Notes: generated by a model not told the origin, from the sequence alone. Positions 7,149 to 16,782 are shown, counted from the first letter of the stretch. The stretch is 46,504 bases of DNA from JAVBNW01 sp031551255 (GCA_031551255.1 JAVBNW010000054.1:1-46504), one strand, 5' to 3'. Numbers and translations are program-made.

Positions 7149-8435
7149 ATGAAACCGCATACTGCGATGCGCCTTTTTACGGCGGCGCTTTGCGCGACTT
7201 TTCTGGCTGCCTGCGGCGGCGAAGGACAGGCGGTTTCGTCAGAAGCGCAAACAAGCCCGTTGCCGACGGCTTCTTTCGACGCCACGGGCGACTGGCCGGA
7301 AAAAATCGCGGTTCTCTATGCCGATTTTTCCTTCGGCGATGCCGATCCGGCGCCGGGAGCCATCGAGCAATACGAGTATGCGCACGCCGGCGAGCTGGCG
7401 GGCGAAAAGCTGGCCAAGGGCCTGTGCGAGCTGACCGGCCTTGATTTTTTTGTGACCATATCGGCGTTGCCCGACGGACTTAAGGTCGACTGGTCCGCAA
7501 ACAGCACGCTGGTGGCGGGCCTTGATGAGCGTGAGCAGAAAGAAGGATTTTTCTTTTACGATGCCGATTCGATGCGCTGGTTTATGATGGACAGCTTGTG
7601 GCGCACCATGACGCAGAACCTGGATGCCGAAAATATCTACTACACCATGGATGGCGGCAACGAACTTGCGTTTGGCGATCTTGAGCCCGTCGCCGCCTTT
7701 CCCGCGGACATCCCCTATATGGGGAGCCCATTTTACTTCGCCCATAGCGATGTGCGCGGCGAGGAGAGCGTTAACCTATATTTTGATGAGGTCGATGGCC
7801 TCGCGCTCATCTATCCCATAGCGTTTGTCGCGCCGGGGTTGCTTAACAGTGATGCAGCCATGGAGTTTTCGGCGCTGGATGGCGAGGAAACGCTCACGTA
7901 CTGGACGCTGCCCAACACCTATGACGAGACCCCCGAGGCGTATTTCGAGCGCCGCGCATCCCTTGCGCCGTATGCGATAGCGTGGGTGGGAGGCGACCCG
8001 GCTTCCGGAAAGATTGTGGTTTCCGCGGTCGATACCGTAGGCGCCGCCAATGCGCTCAGGGGTTGTGTCCAGCATGTTTTTGTGTTGCCCGACCGGGTTG
8101 CCATCGCGCAGATCGAGTGCGCGCCTGAAGACCTTGCGCGCTGGCACGATGTTGCGCTGGAGGAGATTTCTATCGACGAGGCCGCGATGGGCGCCGGCGA
8201 TGCCGCTTGGTCGGCGATCAGTGCCGCGCTGTCCGACCGGCTTGCCTCCGGGCTCGCGCTGATGGAGACGGGCGAGGAGGTCATCGGCGGCGAAAAGTGC
8301 GCGACATTCGCGCTGGGAACCGACACCGCCGAAAAGTTTACCGCCCAGGAGCACTATGCGGTAAGCCCGTCGGGGCAAATCTATGTAATGGATATCCTGG
8401 CCGGCGGGGAGTATCTACTCTTTTTTCCCCGATGA
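7149..8435 (+). CDS. Lipoprotein, 428 aa
   Basis: The N-terminus is a lipoprotein signal peptide with the lipobox LAAC, the lipidated residue being C22. The mature protein is acidic, with no further membrane segment, and should be anchored on the outer face of the cytoplasmic membrane. No domain family is recognised. The frame is open to 7116, but the ATG at 7149 gives a normal signal peptide and has a purine-rich GGGTGGG upstream. It is the first of two lipoproteins in the secretion cluster (the other is at 8706-9212). Confidence 0.82.
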   Translation: MKPHTAMRLFTAALCATFLAACGGEGQAVSSEAQTSPLPTASFDATGDWPEKIAVLYADFSFGDADPAPGAIEQYEYAHAGELAGEKLAKGLCELTGLDFFVTISALPDGLKVDWSANSTLVAGLDEREQKEGFFFYDADSMRWFMMDSLWRTMTQNLDAENIYYTMDGGNELAFGDLEPVAAFPADIPYMGSPFYFAHSDVRGEESVNLYFDEVDGLALIYPIAFVAPGLLNSDAAMEFSALDGEETLTYWTLPNTYDETPEAYFERRASLAPYAIAWVGGDPASGKIVVSAVDTVGAANALRGCVQHVFVLPDRVAIAQIECAPEDLARWHDVALEEISIDEAAMGAGDAAWSAISAALSDRLASGLALMETGEEVIGGEKCATFALGTDTAEKFTAQEHYAVSPSGQIYVMDILAGGEYLLFFPR

Positions 8436-8474
8436 AGCGGCCTTCGGCGGCCGTTGCGGGAAGGGGCGATGTTC

Positions 8475-8660
8475 ATGCCTTTGTGGCTTGCCGCGGCGCT
8501 TCTCGTTGCCTGCGCGATCGGCGCTTGGCTTTGCATGCGCATGCACCGCGCAAAGTCAGGAAAAAAGTGGATAATCGCTTTTTGGGCCTTGCTTTTGATC
8601 GGCGCTGCCGCCGTCTTTTTGCTGCTTGCCGGGGCGCTGCTGTTGACGGGAATCCAATAA
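8475..8660 (+). CDS. Two-helix mini membrane protein, 61 aa
   Basis: A very small protein of two hydrophobic helices (about residues 2-20 and 34-58) joined by a basic loop (RMHRAKSGKKW). The basic loop suggests both ends face outwards. AAGGGG ends 8 nt before the ATG at 8475; an in-frame ATG at 8469 is too close to it. It lies between the two lipoprotein genes. Tiny two-helix proteins in secretion loci can be accessory subunits, but nothing here identifies this one. Confidence 0.6.
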   Translation: MPLWLAAALLVACAIGAWLCMRMHRAKSGKKWIIAFWALLLIGAAAVFLLLAGALLLTGIQ

Positions 8661-8705
8661 CATGCCCGGTAGATTGCTCTATACAAAACACGGAGGGGGA
8701 GAGCC

Positions 8706-9212
8706 ATGAGACGCACGATGTTCACCGCGCTTTGCGCGTTGTTGCTCGGCTGCCTTCTGGCAGGCTGCATGGGTGTGCAGAACGATGAGCCGATGCCCGG
8801 CGCGCCCGTCACCGCGACGCCGTACAATGCCAAGGAAGCGGCCGTGTTACAGGCCGCGATCGACGCCTACGACGGCCCGCGAGGAACGGACATACCGCTT
8901 ACAATCGTCGCCCAAGAGCAGGAAGATGTGCCACAGGGCGGCATTTCACTCGAGGAGGCGCACCGGCTGTTGGCGGAGGGAATTCGCCCGGAGGAGACGC
9001 ACGCGCTCAAGGGCGCGGGGGCGTTTGAGTATCTATATTGGGGCATGCAGGACTGCTATGGCGAGCGGTGCTTCTTGATTTCCTTTGGCGAGAGCACCGA
9101 CGATAGCTACGCAACCATGGAAGACTACCTCGTGGGGCCGACGGGGAAGGTCTACACAACTTCCTATGAAAGAGGTTTTCCCCAGTACGATTTGATTTGG
9201 ACGCCGGGCTAA
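8706..9212 (+). CDS. Lipoprotein, 168 aa
   Basis: A signal peptide ends in the lipobox LAGC with C21. The mature part is a small acidic domain (about residues 45-168) ending in a possible beta-rich motif (LVGPTGKVYTTSYERG) similar in style to the end of the first lipoprotein (AVSPSGQIYVMDILAG). This hints that the two share a C-terminal fold. GGAGGGGGAG precedes the ATG. No named family is recognised. Confidence 0.82.
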   Translation: MRRTMFTALCALLLGCLLAGCMGVQNDEPMPGAPVTATPYNAKEAAVLQAAIDAYDGPRGTDIPLTIVAQEQEDVPQGGISLEEAHRLLAEGIRPEETHALKGAGAFEYLYWGMQDCYGERCFLISFGESTDDSYATMEDYLVGPTGKVYTTSYERGFPQYDLIWTPG

Positions 9213-9252
9213 GGCGAGGCTCTACGGCAGAGTAAGAAGGAGGAAAGCAGCA

Positions 9253-10821
9253 ATGAGCGATGAGAAGAGAAACCAGGGCACACCGGGAGACGAGACTTCG
9301 GCCTTGTTTGTAACCGCCCGCAAAAAACAGCTTGAAGAGCAGGAGGTCCAGCGCAAGGCAGCCGAGGAAGAGGCCAAGCGCAGGGCAGCCGAGGAAGAGG
9401 TGCGCCGCCTGGAGGCCCAAGTGGCCCAGCGCAAGCGCGACGCCGAGGAGGAATCGCGGCGCATTGCGCAGGAAGCGGAGGAGCGCCGCCGCAAGGCGCA
9501 GGAAGATGCTGTCCAAGAGGAACGCATGAGGGCTCAGGGCGCGCCGCCTTCAGCCGCGGCGTCGGCCGCACCCGCGGCGTCGACCGCGACGCCGGCTCCA
9601 AAGCCTGCTGCAAGCGCTGTGGCAAAAGCGCCCGCGCAGAAGAAAATGAACCCAATGATTCTCTTTGGCGCGATCGGCGGCGGCGTGGTGCTGATCGTCG
9701 CGGTGGTGCTCATCGTGATCTTTGCGATGCCCCCCAAGAGCGAGCCTGCGCTGACGGAACCGCTGGCGCTCGACGCCACTTATAACCAAAACGGCTATTC
9801 GTTTAGCTATCCCACCGCGTGGAAAGTGGATTACAGCGAGTATGATTCGGATGACCTGTCGGATACTATCTATGTCGCCAGCGATTATTTGTTCAACGAT
9901 TTTCAGGATCAGGTGAACCTTTCCGACGTCACCGATTGGATGGCGATGTATTCCGACGACGTGTACGACGCGGGCGTTGCGGTGCTTGCGAACGAGTTGA
10001 ACGCCTATCAAAGCGGCACAGCTGATTACCGCGATTCCGGAGTTTCCGTATCGGAAGAGAACGGCTTTGCATACGGCATGGTGACTGCGGGCTACACATA
10101 CAAAGACATCAAATTTACCATCTATATGCAGCTTGGCGAATCGAACGGGCGGCAGATTCTTTCGGTGATCCGTACCATGGATGATTCCGGCTGGGCGGAT
10201 CCGGCGTACGATACCTGCGCGGCCATCGTGAAAAGTGCGGCCCTGACCAACCCGCCCAGGGCGGCCGCCGAGCCCGAGCCCGACCCGGAGCCGGATTACA
10301 GCCACCTATACGACGCGCCGGAGGGCTACGAAACCTTCTACGACCCGACGACGGGGCTGAAGCTCTATTACGTGGATACCATGGAGGCCGTGAATGGCCT
10401 GACAGGGGATCCCGACGAGGTGGTCGCCATACGCGACGGCGGCTACTACCTGATCGCCTTTAACATCACTGATTTATACAACAACAGCGAGGATACCGAT
10501 GACAGCATACTCACCGGCACGATGAGCTATGTGCTGGACAATTACTTTACCAAGATGTTCGGCAGCTACCAGGGTCTCGTGGACGGCAGCGTGAAGAACC
10601 AAGGCGCGGACGTCACGGGAGAGATGGGCAGCGTCGCGCTGGCGCGCGTCAGCTGCAGGGCTGCGAGCAACACGCAGGAAGTTTACGTATACGGAGAACT
10701 GACCAGGGTCAGCAAGGCGAACCTCATCATCCTCACCATGACGTTCATACAACCGGATAACAAAACCCAGATTCAAACCTTCAACGATGTAATGGCCAGC
10801 ATGCAGTACATTTCCGAATAA
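9253..10821 (+). CDS. Bitopic coiled-coil protein with extracellular domains, 522 aa
   Basis: Residues 1-100 are a highly charged E/R/K/A-rich coiled coil. An Ala/Pro-rich linker follows, then one transmembrane helix at about 134-158 (ILFGAIGGGVVLIVAVVLIVIF). The rest is outside the cell: two regions (about 170-330 and 355-520), the first opening with NGYSFSYPTAWKVDY as in PsbP-like or Mog1-like folds. GAAGGAGG precedes the ATG by 8 nt. It is encoded directly upstream of EssC. Its topology (cytosolic part, one helix, outer part) recalls EssB, but no EssB sequence feature is seen; the comparison is an inference from layout only. Confidence 0.78.
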   Translation: MSDEKRNQGTPGDETSALFVTARKKQLEEQEVQRKAAEEEAKRRAAEEEVRRLEAQVAQRKRDAEEESRRIAQEAEERRRKAQEDAVQEERMRAQGAPPSAAASAAPAASTATPAPKPAASAVAKAPAQKKMNPMILFGAIGGGVVLIVAVVLIVIFAMPPKSEPALTEPLALDATYNQNGYSFSYPTAWKVDYSEYDSDDLSDTIYVASDYLFNDFQDQVNLSDVTDWMAMYSDDVYDAGVAVLANELNAYQSGTADYRDSGVSVSEENGFAYGMVTAGYTYKDIKFTIYMQLGESNGRQILSVIRTMDDSGWADPAYDTCAAIVKSAALTNPPRAAAEPEPDPEPDYSHLYDAPEGYETFYDPTTGLKLYYVDTMEAVNGLTGDPDEVVAIRDGGYYLIAFNITDLYNNSEDTDDSILTGTMSYVLDNYFTKMFGSYQGLVDGSVKNQGADVTGEMGSVALARVSCRAASNTQEVYVYGELTRVSKANLIILTMTFIQPDNKTQIQTFNDVMASMQYISE

Positions 10822-10916
10822 ACCGGACGTACGGCGGTTTTCCGTGAAAGAAGGCGTCGCTTGGCGATCCGTCCGCACGGGGCGGTCGGATCGCGGGCGG
10901 CAAAAGGAGGCGGGCT

Positions 10917-13900
10917 ATGAGCCTACTATTGACGGCGGTATTTGAAAACGGCTTTTGCGAACTGTATCTGCCCGGCGTGGATAACAAGACCGTTCCTCTA
11001 GACATCAAGCCCCACATCAGCGGCCGCGATGAAGACGTCACGCTGCCGCTGGAGGTTTGGGACGGCGTATGGACGCTGTCGTCGAGCCGCCAGTACAAAC
11101 TTACCGAGCGCGAGCGGCCCGTCCAGAGCGCGCAGCTGCGGCCAGGGCTGCTGCTCAACTGCGAGTTTCCCGACGGCATGGTCTTTTCACTGACGACGGA
11201 TGAAGTCGGCGACGGCAATACCCAGTTTACGAAATACTTTCTAAACCCCGCATCCGTGCCCAGGATCGCCATCGGCTCGGGCGAGAGCAACCTGGTGTGC
11301 TATGCGGATCAGTTCGTATCCCCCAAGCATGCCGAGATCGTGTTTGAGGGCGGCAGGGCGACCGTGCGGGATCTGGGCAGCGTCAACGGCACCTTTGTCA
11401 ACGGGCGCGCGCTCGTAGGCGACAAGATGCTGCGCTATGGCGACGTCGTCTACATCATCGGGCTTAAGATCGTGTACCTTGGCAACGTTCTTGCGGTGAA
11501 CAACCCCAAGGATAAATGCAGCGTGTCGGGGCTTAAGGCGATTCAAATCACCCCTTCCGAAGAGGAAAGCGAGGAAGACATCCCCGCGCCGGCGCAGGAG
11601 GAGAGTTACTTTCTGCGCACGCCCCGCAACCTGGAGGCGCTAAACAACGAGAGCTTCAGCATAGAAAAATGCCCGCCCAGACAGGTGCAAAAGCGCCAAC
11701 CGATGATCTTTACCATCGGCCCCGCGTTCACCATGGTGATCCCCATGGCGGTAGGCGCAATGATGAGCATGGGCGAGGGCGGGTTTGGCGCGGCGGGTCT
11801 GATCATGTCGGTGGGGGCGGCGGCCGTTGGCGCGGTTTGGTCGGTGGTCAACGTGCAGTTTCAAAAGAAGGAAGAAAAAGAGACCGAGGAGAAGCGCACG
11901 GCGCTCTATACCTCCTATATCTCAAAAATCGCCGAGCAGATTAGCCAGAAAATGGAGCATAACCGCAGGGTGCTCGACAACCGCTACCCTTCCGCCCAGG
12001 AGGCGGCGGTGTTTGCGGTGGACGGCAGCCACAGGCTCTGGGAAAAGAGCAGCACGCACGACGATTTCCTCGACGTGCGCTTGGGCCTTGGGGATGTCGT
12101 TTCCCCCAACGAAATTTCCACCCCCAAGGAGCAATCCATGGCCGAGCACGACCCCCTCAACGACAAGGTGAACGAGCTTCAAGAAGCCATGTCCGTATTG
12201 CGCAAGGTTCCGGTGGCGCTTTCGCTGTTTAATAACCGTCTCGTAGGCCTTGTGAGCGCCGACCGGCAAAAGGCGCTCAACCTGGCCCGGGTGCTGGTTT
12301 CCCAGCTGACGGCGCTGCACCCGTACACGGATCTTCGGCTATGCGTCGCTTATCCGCCCAAGGAAGCGGATGAGTGGAACTATGCGAAGTTTTTGCCGCA
12401 TGCGTGGACGCCGGACGACAAGCTGCGCCTTCTGTGCTGCGATCAAAGCACCGTGGGCGACGTCATGTATTATCTTTCGGGCATCATCAGGGAGCGGCTG
12501 GAGAAAAAGCCTGACGGCGCGGAGGAAAACGCGAAGGTATTGCCGCACTATGTGGCGTTGATTGCCGACTGGAGTTTGGTGGAGAACGAGCCCATCGCAA
12601 AATATCTTCTGAGCCCGCGGCCCGAAATGGGCCTCACCGTGGTGCTGATGGCGGATTCTCTCGACAAGCTGCCCAACGGCTGCACCGCCATCGTCAGGGA
12701 CGATCAGGAGATGCAGGGGTTCTTAAGCACCGTCGGCGCGTTTCCGGCGAGGGAAAAGGTTGCCTTCGACGCGTTGCCCGGCGAGGCGGCGGATCGTTTC
12801 TCCCGGGCGCTTTCGAACTTCCGCGTGCGCGAGCTGGGTGTTTCCACCGCCATCCCCGAGCTCCTCACGTTCTTAGATATGTACAAGACTTCCCGCGTGG
12901 AGTCGCTGGATATCTACCACAAGTGGCTCGAGAACCGCACATATGAGAGCATGCGCTCCATGGTGGGCTATAAATCCGGCAACCAGCCGCTCTATTTGGA
13001 TATCCACGAAAAATACCACGGCCCTCACGGCCTTGTGGCAGGCACGACGGGTTCGGGCAAATCCGAGACGCTGCAAAGCTATATCCTCTCGCTCGTGGTC
13101 AACTATCACCCGCATGAAGTGGCCTTTATTCTGATCGACTACAAGGGCGGCGGTATGGCGCAAAGCTTTATAGGGCTGCCGCACCTGGCGGGCGTAATTA
13201 CCAACCTGGGCGGCAACGCCACCAACCGCGCGCTTTTGTCCATCAATGCCGAAATAAAGCACAGGCAGCAGGTGTTTAACGACTATAAGGTCAAGCACAT
13301 CGACGCCTACATCGAGCTTTACCGCTCCGGCGCGGCGAGCGAGCCGATGCCCCACCTGCTCATCATCGCAGACGAGTTTGCCGAGCTTAAGAAGGAGCAG
13401 CCGGAATTCGTGCGGGCGCTCGTTTCCGCCGCGCGCGTCGGCCGCAGCTTGGGCGTAAACCTGATCCTTGCGACGCAGAAGCCCTCCGGCGTTGTGGACG
13501 ACGAGATTTGGTCCAACACGCGTTTCCGCCTGTGCCTGCGCGTCGCCGACAAGCAGGATTCCAACGAAATGCTCAAGCGGCCGGATGCGGCCGCCGTTAC
13601 CGGCACGGGCCGCGGCTTTTTCCAGGTGGGCAACGACGAAATTTTTGAAGAGTTTCAGTCGGGCTGGTCCGGCGCGGCGTACGAGCCCGAGGTGGCCTTT
13701 GCCGACGATAAGAACATCAGGGTGGAGCTTATTAACCTGATCGGCCGCTCCGGCGTGCCCAAGCAGGAGAAAAAGAAAAAATCGGACAACATCCAGAAGG
13801 TTACCCAGCTGGACGCGGTGGTTAAGTATTCCGCGCTGCTTGCCGAGGAAAACCAGGTTCCGCCCCTTCGGCAGATCTGGCTCGATCCGCTGCCCGCGAG

Positions 13901-15530
13901 GCTCTACCTGGAAGAACTGCCCGAAATGCCCGCGCAGCAGGGTTTCTCGATCGTATTGCCCATCGGCCTTGCGGATAATCCGCAGGCGCAGAGCCAGTAT
14001 GCCGTCGCCGCGAATTTCCTGGCCGACGGCCACCTGCTGGTGTGCGGCGCTTCCGGCGCGGGCAAGACGACCCTGATGCAGACGATGCTCTACGGGGCGG
14101 TTACGCGCTATACGCCCAAAGAAATCAACCTTTACATCGCCGACTTTTCCTCGCGCACCATGGCGGTGTTCGCGCCGCTTCCGCATGTGGGTGCGGTGTG
14201 CTTCGACGGGGACGATGAGAAGCTGGCGGCCACGTTCGAAATGCTGCAAAACACCCTTGCGAGCCGCAAGAGCAGCTTCTCGAGCCTGGGTATCGGCTCC
14301 TACAAAGAGTACGTAACCCAGCGCGACGACTGCCCTGCCATCGTGTTTTTCATCGATAACTTCCTCGCCTTTAACGAAAGTTACGAGCAGTATGAAGACG
14401 CGCTGGCGTACATCTCCCGCGAGGGCGCGAGCTACGGCATTTACCTGGTGCTTTCCTGCAACGGCTCGGGGGATCTTAGAAGCCGGTTGCGCCAGAATTT
14501 TACTTGCGGCGTCGCGCTGCAAATGCCCGACAGGTTTGAGTACGAAGCCGTGGTGGGCGACCGCACCGAAATCGTGCCCGAGGGGCGCACGGCGGGGCGC
14601 GGCCTGATCAAGGCGCCGCTGCCCGTCGAGTTCCAGTGCGCTCTGCCCGTCAAGGAAGAATCGGGCCTCTCCCAGGCGCAGACGCTCAGGCGGCTTTTCG
14701 AACACATGGCCAGAGAACAGACCGGGGTCGCCGTCAAAAAGGTGGGCGAAACGCTGGATGCGCTGTCGTATCGCGAGCTGATGGCCCGCGGCGATGTTGC
14801 GCAATTGCCCAAGAGCGTGTTTGCGCTCGGCCTTGCGTTGGAAGAAGGCGAGCCCGTTACCGTGGATTTCGATGCCGAATACTGCTATACGGTGGGCGGT
14901 TCGGGCAAAGCGGGCAAGACGAACATTTTAAAGACCATCGCGCTGCAGGGAAAGGCAAAGGGAGATTCGCTTTACCTGTTTGACAATGCGGCCGGCGAGC
15001 TTGGCGTCTTTGCCCAGGCATGCGGCTTCGATGCCGTGGTGGGCGATGCGGAGCAGCTCTTTGCGCTGATGGAAGCCGTGATCGTGCCGGAATTCACCGC
15101 GCGCAACCAGCTGGTGAACGAGGCGCGAAGCGCCGGAAAGGATATCCCGGAGGCTTTGCGGGGGCAGAAGCGCATTGTGTTCTTCATCAACGACATGAGC
15201 GCGTTTATCAGCGCCGTTTACAGCGAGGAGTACGAGATGAGCGGCTTCTTTGAGTTGGCGTTGGAGAAGGGAAAGGATCACAAAATCCAGTTTGTGGCCG
15301 CCGTGACTCCGGATGATTGGGCGGATATGGCCAGGCATAAGGCGATGCGGCAGTACGCCGCCTTTGGGCGCGGCGTGCATGTTGGCGGGCTGTTCGATCA
15401 GCAGAGCATTCTACACTTTGACTTGTCCGCCGCGGACGGCGTCAGGCAGTTGGCCCCCGGCGTCGGCTACGCGCTTGATCAGAACGGCAACTGCGTAAAG
15501 CTGCTGGCCCCGCTTGTGGAAGATATATAG
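10917..15530 (+). CDS. essC: EssC-type FHA-FtsK/SpoIIIE ATPase of a type VII-like secretion system
   Basis: The 1537-aa motor ATPase. It has an EssC-like N-terminal domain, then an FHA domain at about 113-190 (SPKHAEIVF, DLGSVNGTFVNG), and two membrane helices at about 262-312. Three P-loop domains follow: D1 Walker A GTTGSGKSE at 709-717 with Walker B LLIIADEF; D2 GASGAGKTT at 1044-1052; D3 GGSGKAGKT at 1327-1335. D1 looks fully active. D2 has IVFFIDN and D3 has IVFFIND in place of a DE Walker B, so both may bind rather than hydrolyse ATP. The length is normal for EssC. AAAGGAGG precedes the ATG. It should form the hexameric channel that moves WXG100-type substrates. Confidence 0.95.
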   Translation: MSLLLTAVFENGFCELYLPGVDNKTVPLDIKPHISGRDEDVTLPLEVWDGVWTLSSSRQYKLTERERPVQSAQLRPGLLLNCEFPDGMVFSLTTDEVGDGNTQFTKYFLNPASVPRIAIGSGESNLVCYADQFVSPKHAEIVFEGGRATVRDLGSVNGTFVNGRALVGDKMLRYGDVVYIIGLKIVYLGNVLAVNNPKDKCSVSGLKAIQITPSEEESEEDIPAPAQEESYFLRTPRNLEALNNESFSIEKCPPRQVQKRQPMIFTIGPAFTMVIPMAVGAMMSMGEGGFGAAGLIMSVGAAAVGAVWSVVNVQFQKKEEKETEEKRTALYTSYISKIAEQISQKMEHNRRVLDNRYPSAQEAAVFAVDGSHRLWEKSSTHDDFLDVRLGLGDVVSPNEISTPKEQSMAEHDPLNDKVNELQEAMSVLRKVPVALSLFNNRLVGLVSADRQKALNLARVLVSQLTALHPYTDLRLCVAYPPKEADEWNYAKFLPHAWTPDDKLRLLCCDQSTVGDVMYYLSGIIRERLEKKPDGAEENAKVLPHYVALIADWSLVENEPIAKYLLSPRPEMGLTVVLMADSLDKLPNGCTAIVRDDQEMQGFLSTVGAFPAREKVAFDALPGEAADRFSRALSNFRVRELGVSTAIPELLTFLDMYKTSRVESLDIYHKWLENRTYESMRSMVGYKSGNQPLYLDIHEKYHGPHGLVAGTTGSGKSETLQSYILSLVVNYHPHEVAFILIDYKGGGMAQSFIGLPHLAGVITNLGGNATNRALLSINAEIKHRQQVFNDYKVKHIDAYIELYRSGAASEPMPHLLIIADEFAELKKEQPEFVRALVSAARVGRSLGVNLILATQKPSGVVDDEIWSNTRFRLCLRVADKQDSNEMLKRPDAAAVTGTGRGFFQVGNDEIFEEFQSGWSGAAYEPEVAFADDKNIRVELINLIGRSGVPKQEKKKKSDNIQKVTQLDAVVKYSALLAEENQVPPLRQIWLDPLPARLYLEELPEMPAQQGFSIVLPIGLADNPQAQSQYAVAANFLADGHLLVCGASGAGKTTLMQTMLYGAVTRYTPKEINLYIADFSSRTMAVFAPLPHVGAVCFDGDDEKLAATFEMLQNTLASRKSSFSSLGIGSYKEYVTQRDDCPAIVFFIDNFLAFNESYEQYEDALAYISREGASYGIYLVLSCNGSGDLRSRLRQNFTCGVALQMPDRFEYEAVVGDRTEIVPEGRTAGRGLIKAPLPVEFQCALPVKEESGLSQAQTLRRLFEHMAREQTGVAVKKVGETLDALSYRELMARGDVAQLPKSVFALGLALEEGEPVTVDFDAEYCYTVGGSGKAGKTNILKTIALQGKAKGDSLYLFDNAAGELGVFAQACGFDAVVGDAEQLFALMEAVIVPEFTARNQLVNEARSAGKDIPEALRGQKRIVFFINDMSAFISAVYSEEYEMSGFFELALEKGKDHKIQFVAAVTPDDWADMARHKAMRQYAAFGRGVHVGGLFDQQSILHFDLSAADGVRQLAPGVGYALDQNGNCVKLLAPLVEDI

Positions 15531-15567
15531 AAAGAATGCGCACGATGCTTTGGAAAGGATGGGGGAT

Positions 15568-15822
15568 GTGAGCAAGATCTATCTCGAGGTGCAGATTCCG
15601 GGAAACGCGAAGACATACGAATTCTCCGCCGACAGCGTGATGACGGTGGGAAAAGTGAAGGCCCAGATTATGAAGCAGATCGCGCTGGTGGAAAACCGCG
15701 ATATTTTCCCCGACCGGGACGCGGTGTTATTTTGCTCGGTCGATCTTGAGGGCCTTTTGCAGGACGGCGAGGTTCTGGGCGAGGTAGGCGTCAAGAGCGG
15801 CGGGACGGTTATGCTGTTGTAA
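15568..15822 (+). CDS. YukD-like ubiquitin-fold protein
   Basis: An 84-aa protein whose pattern (KIYLEVQIPGNAKTYEFSAD, then a central helix, ending SGGTVMLL) matches the YukD/EsaB family of small ubiquitin-like proteins encoded with T7SSb systems. The GTG at 15568 was chosen because GGAAAGGA lies about 8 nt upstream; the in-frame ATG at 15559 has no spaced ribosome binding site. It follows essC by 37 nt and precedes the WXG100 genes, the normal T7SSb neighbourhood. EsaB-type proteins are needed for, or regulate, secretion. Confidence 0.82.
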   Translation: MSKIYLEVQIPGNAKTYEFSADSVMTVGKVKAQIMKQIALVENRDIFPDRDAVLFCSVDLEGLLQDGEVLGEVGVKSGGTVMLL

Positions 15823-15836
15823 GGGGGAAAGGGCGC

Positions 15837-16136
15837 ATGAGTGAACTTTCGAATGTGGATGCCGCCAAGATCCGTGCGGCGGCTCAAAAACTCGCGGATA
15901 TCGACACGCAGGTTATCGCCAATGTGCGTAAGCTCCTCGATGCGATGTCCACGCTGGATAAGGGCTGGCAATCCGAGGTAAAGGCGCAGTTTATGCAGGT
16001 TTGGCAGGAAGATTCCGAAGCGCTGGCCGAGATGATCGATCAGCTAGGCGAGATGCAGGAGCTGCTTACGGCGACGGCCGAAGAGTTCGAAGCGACCGAG
16101 GACGAGATGATCGGCGAGGTAGGAAAGCTCAAGTAG
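15837..16136 (+). CDS. WXG100 family protein 1
   Basis: A 99-aa all-helical protein, the normal WXG100 size. The turn between the two helices reads GWQSEVKAQF near residue 43, a W-x-S variant of the W-x-G motif. The C-terminal helix is acidic and ends EDEMIGEVGKLK. WXG100 proteins form helical-hairpin dimers and are secreted by, or activate, the EssC-type ATPase. It is the first of five in a row. GGGGGAAAGGG precedes the ATG. Confidence 0.88.
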   Translation: MSELSNVDAAKIRAAAQKLADIDTQVIANVRKLLDAMSTLDKGWQSEVKAQFMQVWQEDSEALAEMIDQLGEMQELLTATAEEFEATEDEMIGEVGKLK

Positions 16137-16149
16137 AGGAGGCGTATGT

Positions 16150-16473
16150 ATGGCGACCGGCAGCGAGAGCGTCATCGATACCGCGTTGTTTTTAAGAACG
16201 GCCGAGGCATTGGAGCCGGTGACCAAGAACCTTGGCGAGCTTTTGTCGCAATGGCAACAGACGGTATCCGGCCTGCGCAGCGAGTGGCAGGGAGATTCGT
16301 CGGACGACGTAAAAAACACCGCGGCGCAAGTGCAAAAAAGCGCGGATGCCCTGCTCAGGGCGCTGAACGGTTATCGGGCGGCGCTTCGGGAAATGGCGGG
16401 CGTTTACGACAAGACGGAAAAGAATGTTCAGGAGACGGGGAAATCTCTAAAATTCGGCAACACGTTTTCATGA
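16150..16473 (+). CDS. WXG100 family protein 2
   Basis: A 107-aa helical protein with the turn motif SEWQGDSSDDVK near residue 46 (W-x-G). The C-terminal helix carries VYDKTEKNVQE, which fits the Y-x-x-x-D/E-type export signal region of T7 substrates. GGAGG ends about 8 nt before the ATG at 16150; an ATG at 16146 is in another frame. Confidence 0.88.
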   Translation: MATGSESVIDTALFLRTAEALEPVTKNLGELLSQWQQTVSGLRSEWQGDSSDDVKNTAAQVQKSADALLRALNGYRAALREMAGVYDKTEKNVQETGKSLKFGNTFS

Positions 16474-16488
16474 TGAGGGGGCGGCTGC

Positions 16489-16782
16489 GTGGCTATTAAG
16501 TTCGATTACAACCAAACGGTTCAGCAGGCGAAGCTGCTGGATGAGCTGGCCACCGATATGCAAAACGGCACGGTAAAGAAGCTGGAGGAAATCGCCGGAA
16601 ACGTTGAGGCGGCCTGGAGCGGCGAGGCGGGAAAGGCATACCTAAAATACCTTAGGGGCGTGCAGAGCGATATTCAAAAAAAGGCCAAGTACCTAAAGGA
16701 CACAGCGGAATTCCTGCGCAGCGCCGCGAAGAAGATGCAGCAGGCGGATGCGCAAGCCAAGGCCGCAGCGCAGAAGATTTGA
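16489..16782 (+). CDS. WXG100 family protein 3
   Basis: A 97-aa helical protein with the motif AAWSGEAGKAYLKYL near residue 42 (W-x-G). The second helix is rich in A, K and Q. It starts with GTG at 16489; GGGGGCGG lies about 5 nt upstream and no ATG is available. It shares the WxGEA turn with proteins 4 and 5, so these three form a subgroup. Confidence 0.88.
   Translation: MAIKFDYNQTVQQAKLLDELATDMQNGTVKKLEEIAGNVEAAWSGEAGKAYLKYLRGVQSDIQKKAKYLKDTAEFLRSAAKKMQQADAQAKAAAQKI

Noticed and set aside
12873..14804. Long open frame of 643 codons on the minus strand
   Set aside because: It is the antisense of essC in a GC-rich gene; its translation is rich in Arg, His and Gln without domains, and no ribosome binding site fits.
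15514..15567. Longer N-terminus of the YukD-like protein
   Set aside because: The extra residues would overlap the end of essC, have no ribosome binding site, and exceed the normal family length.
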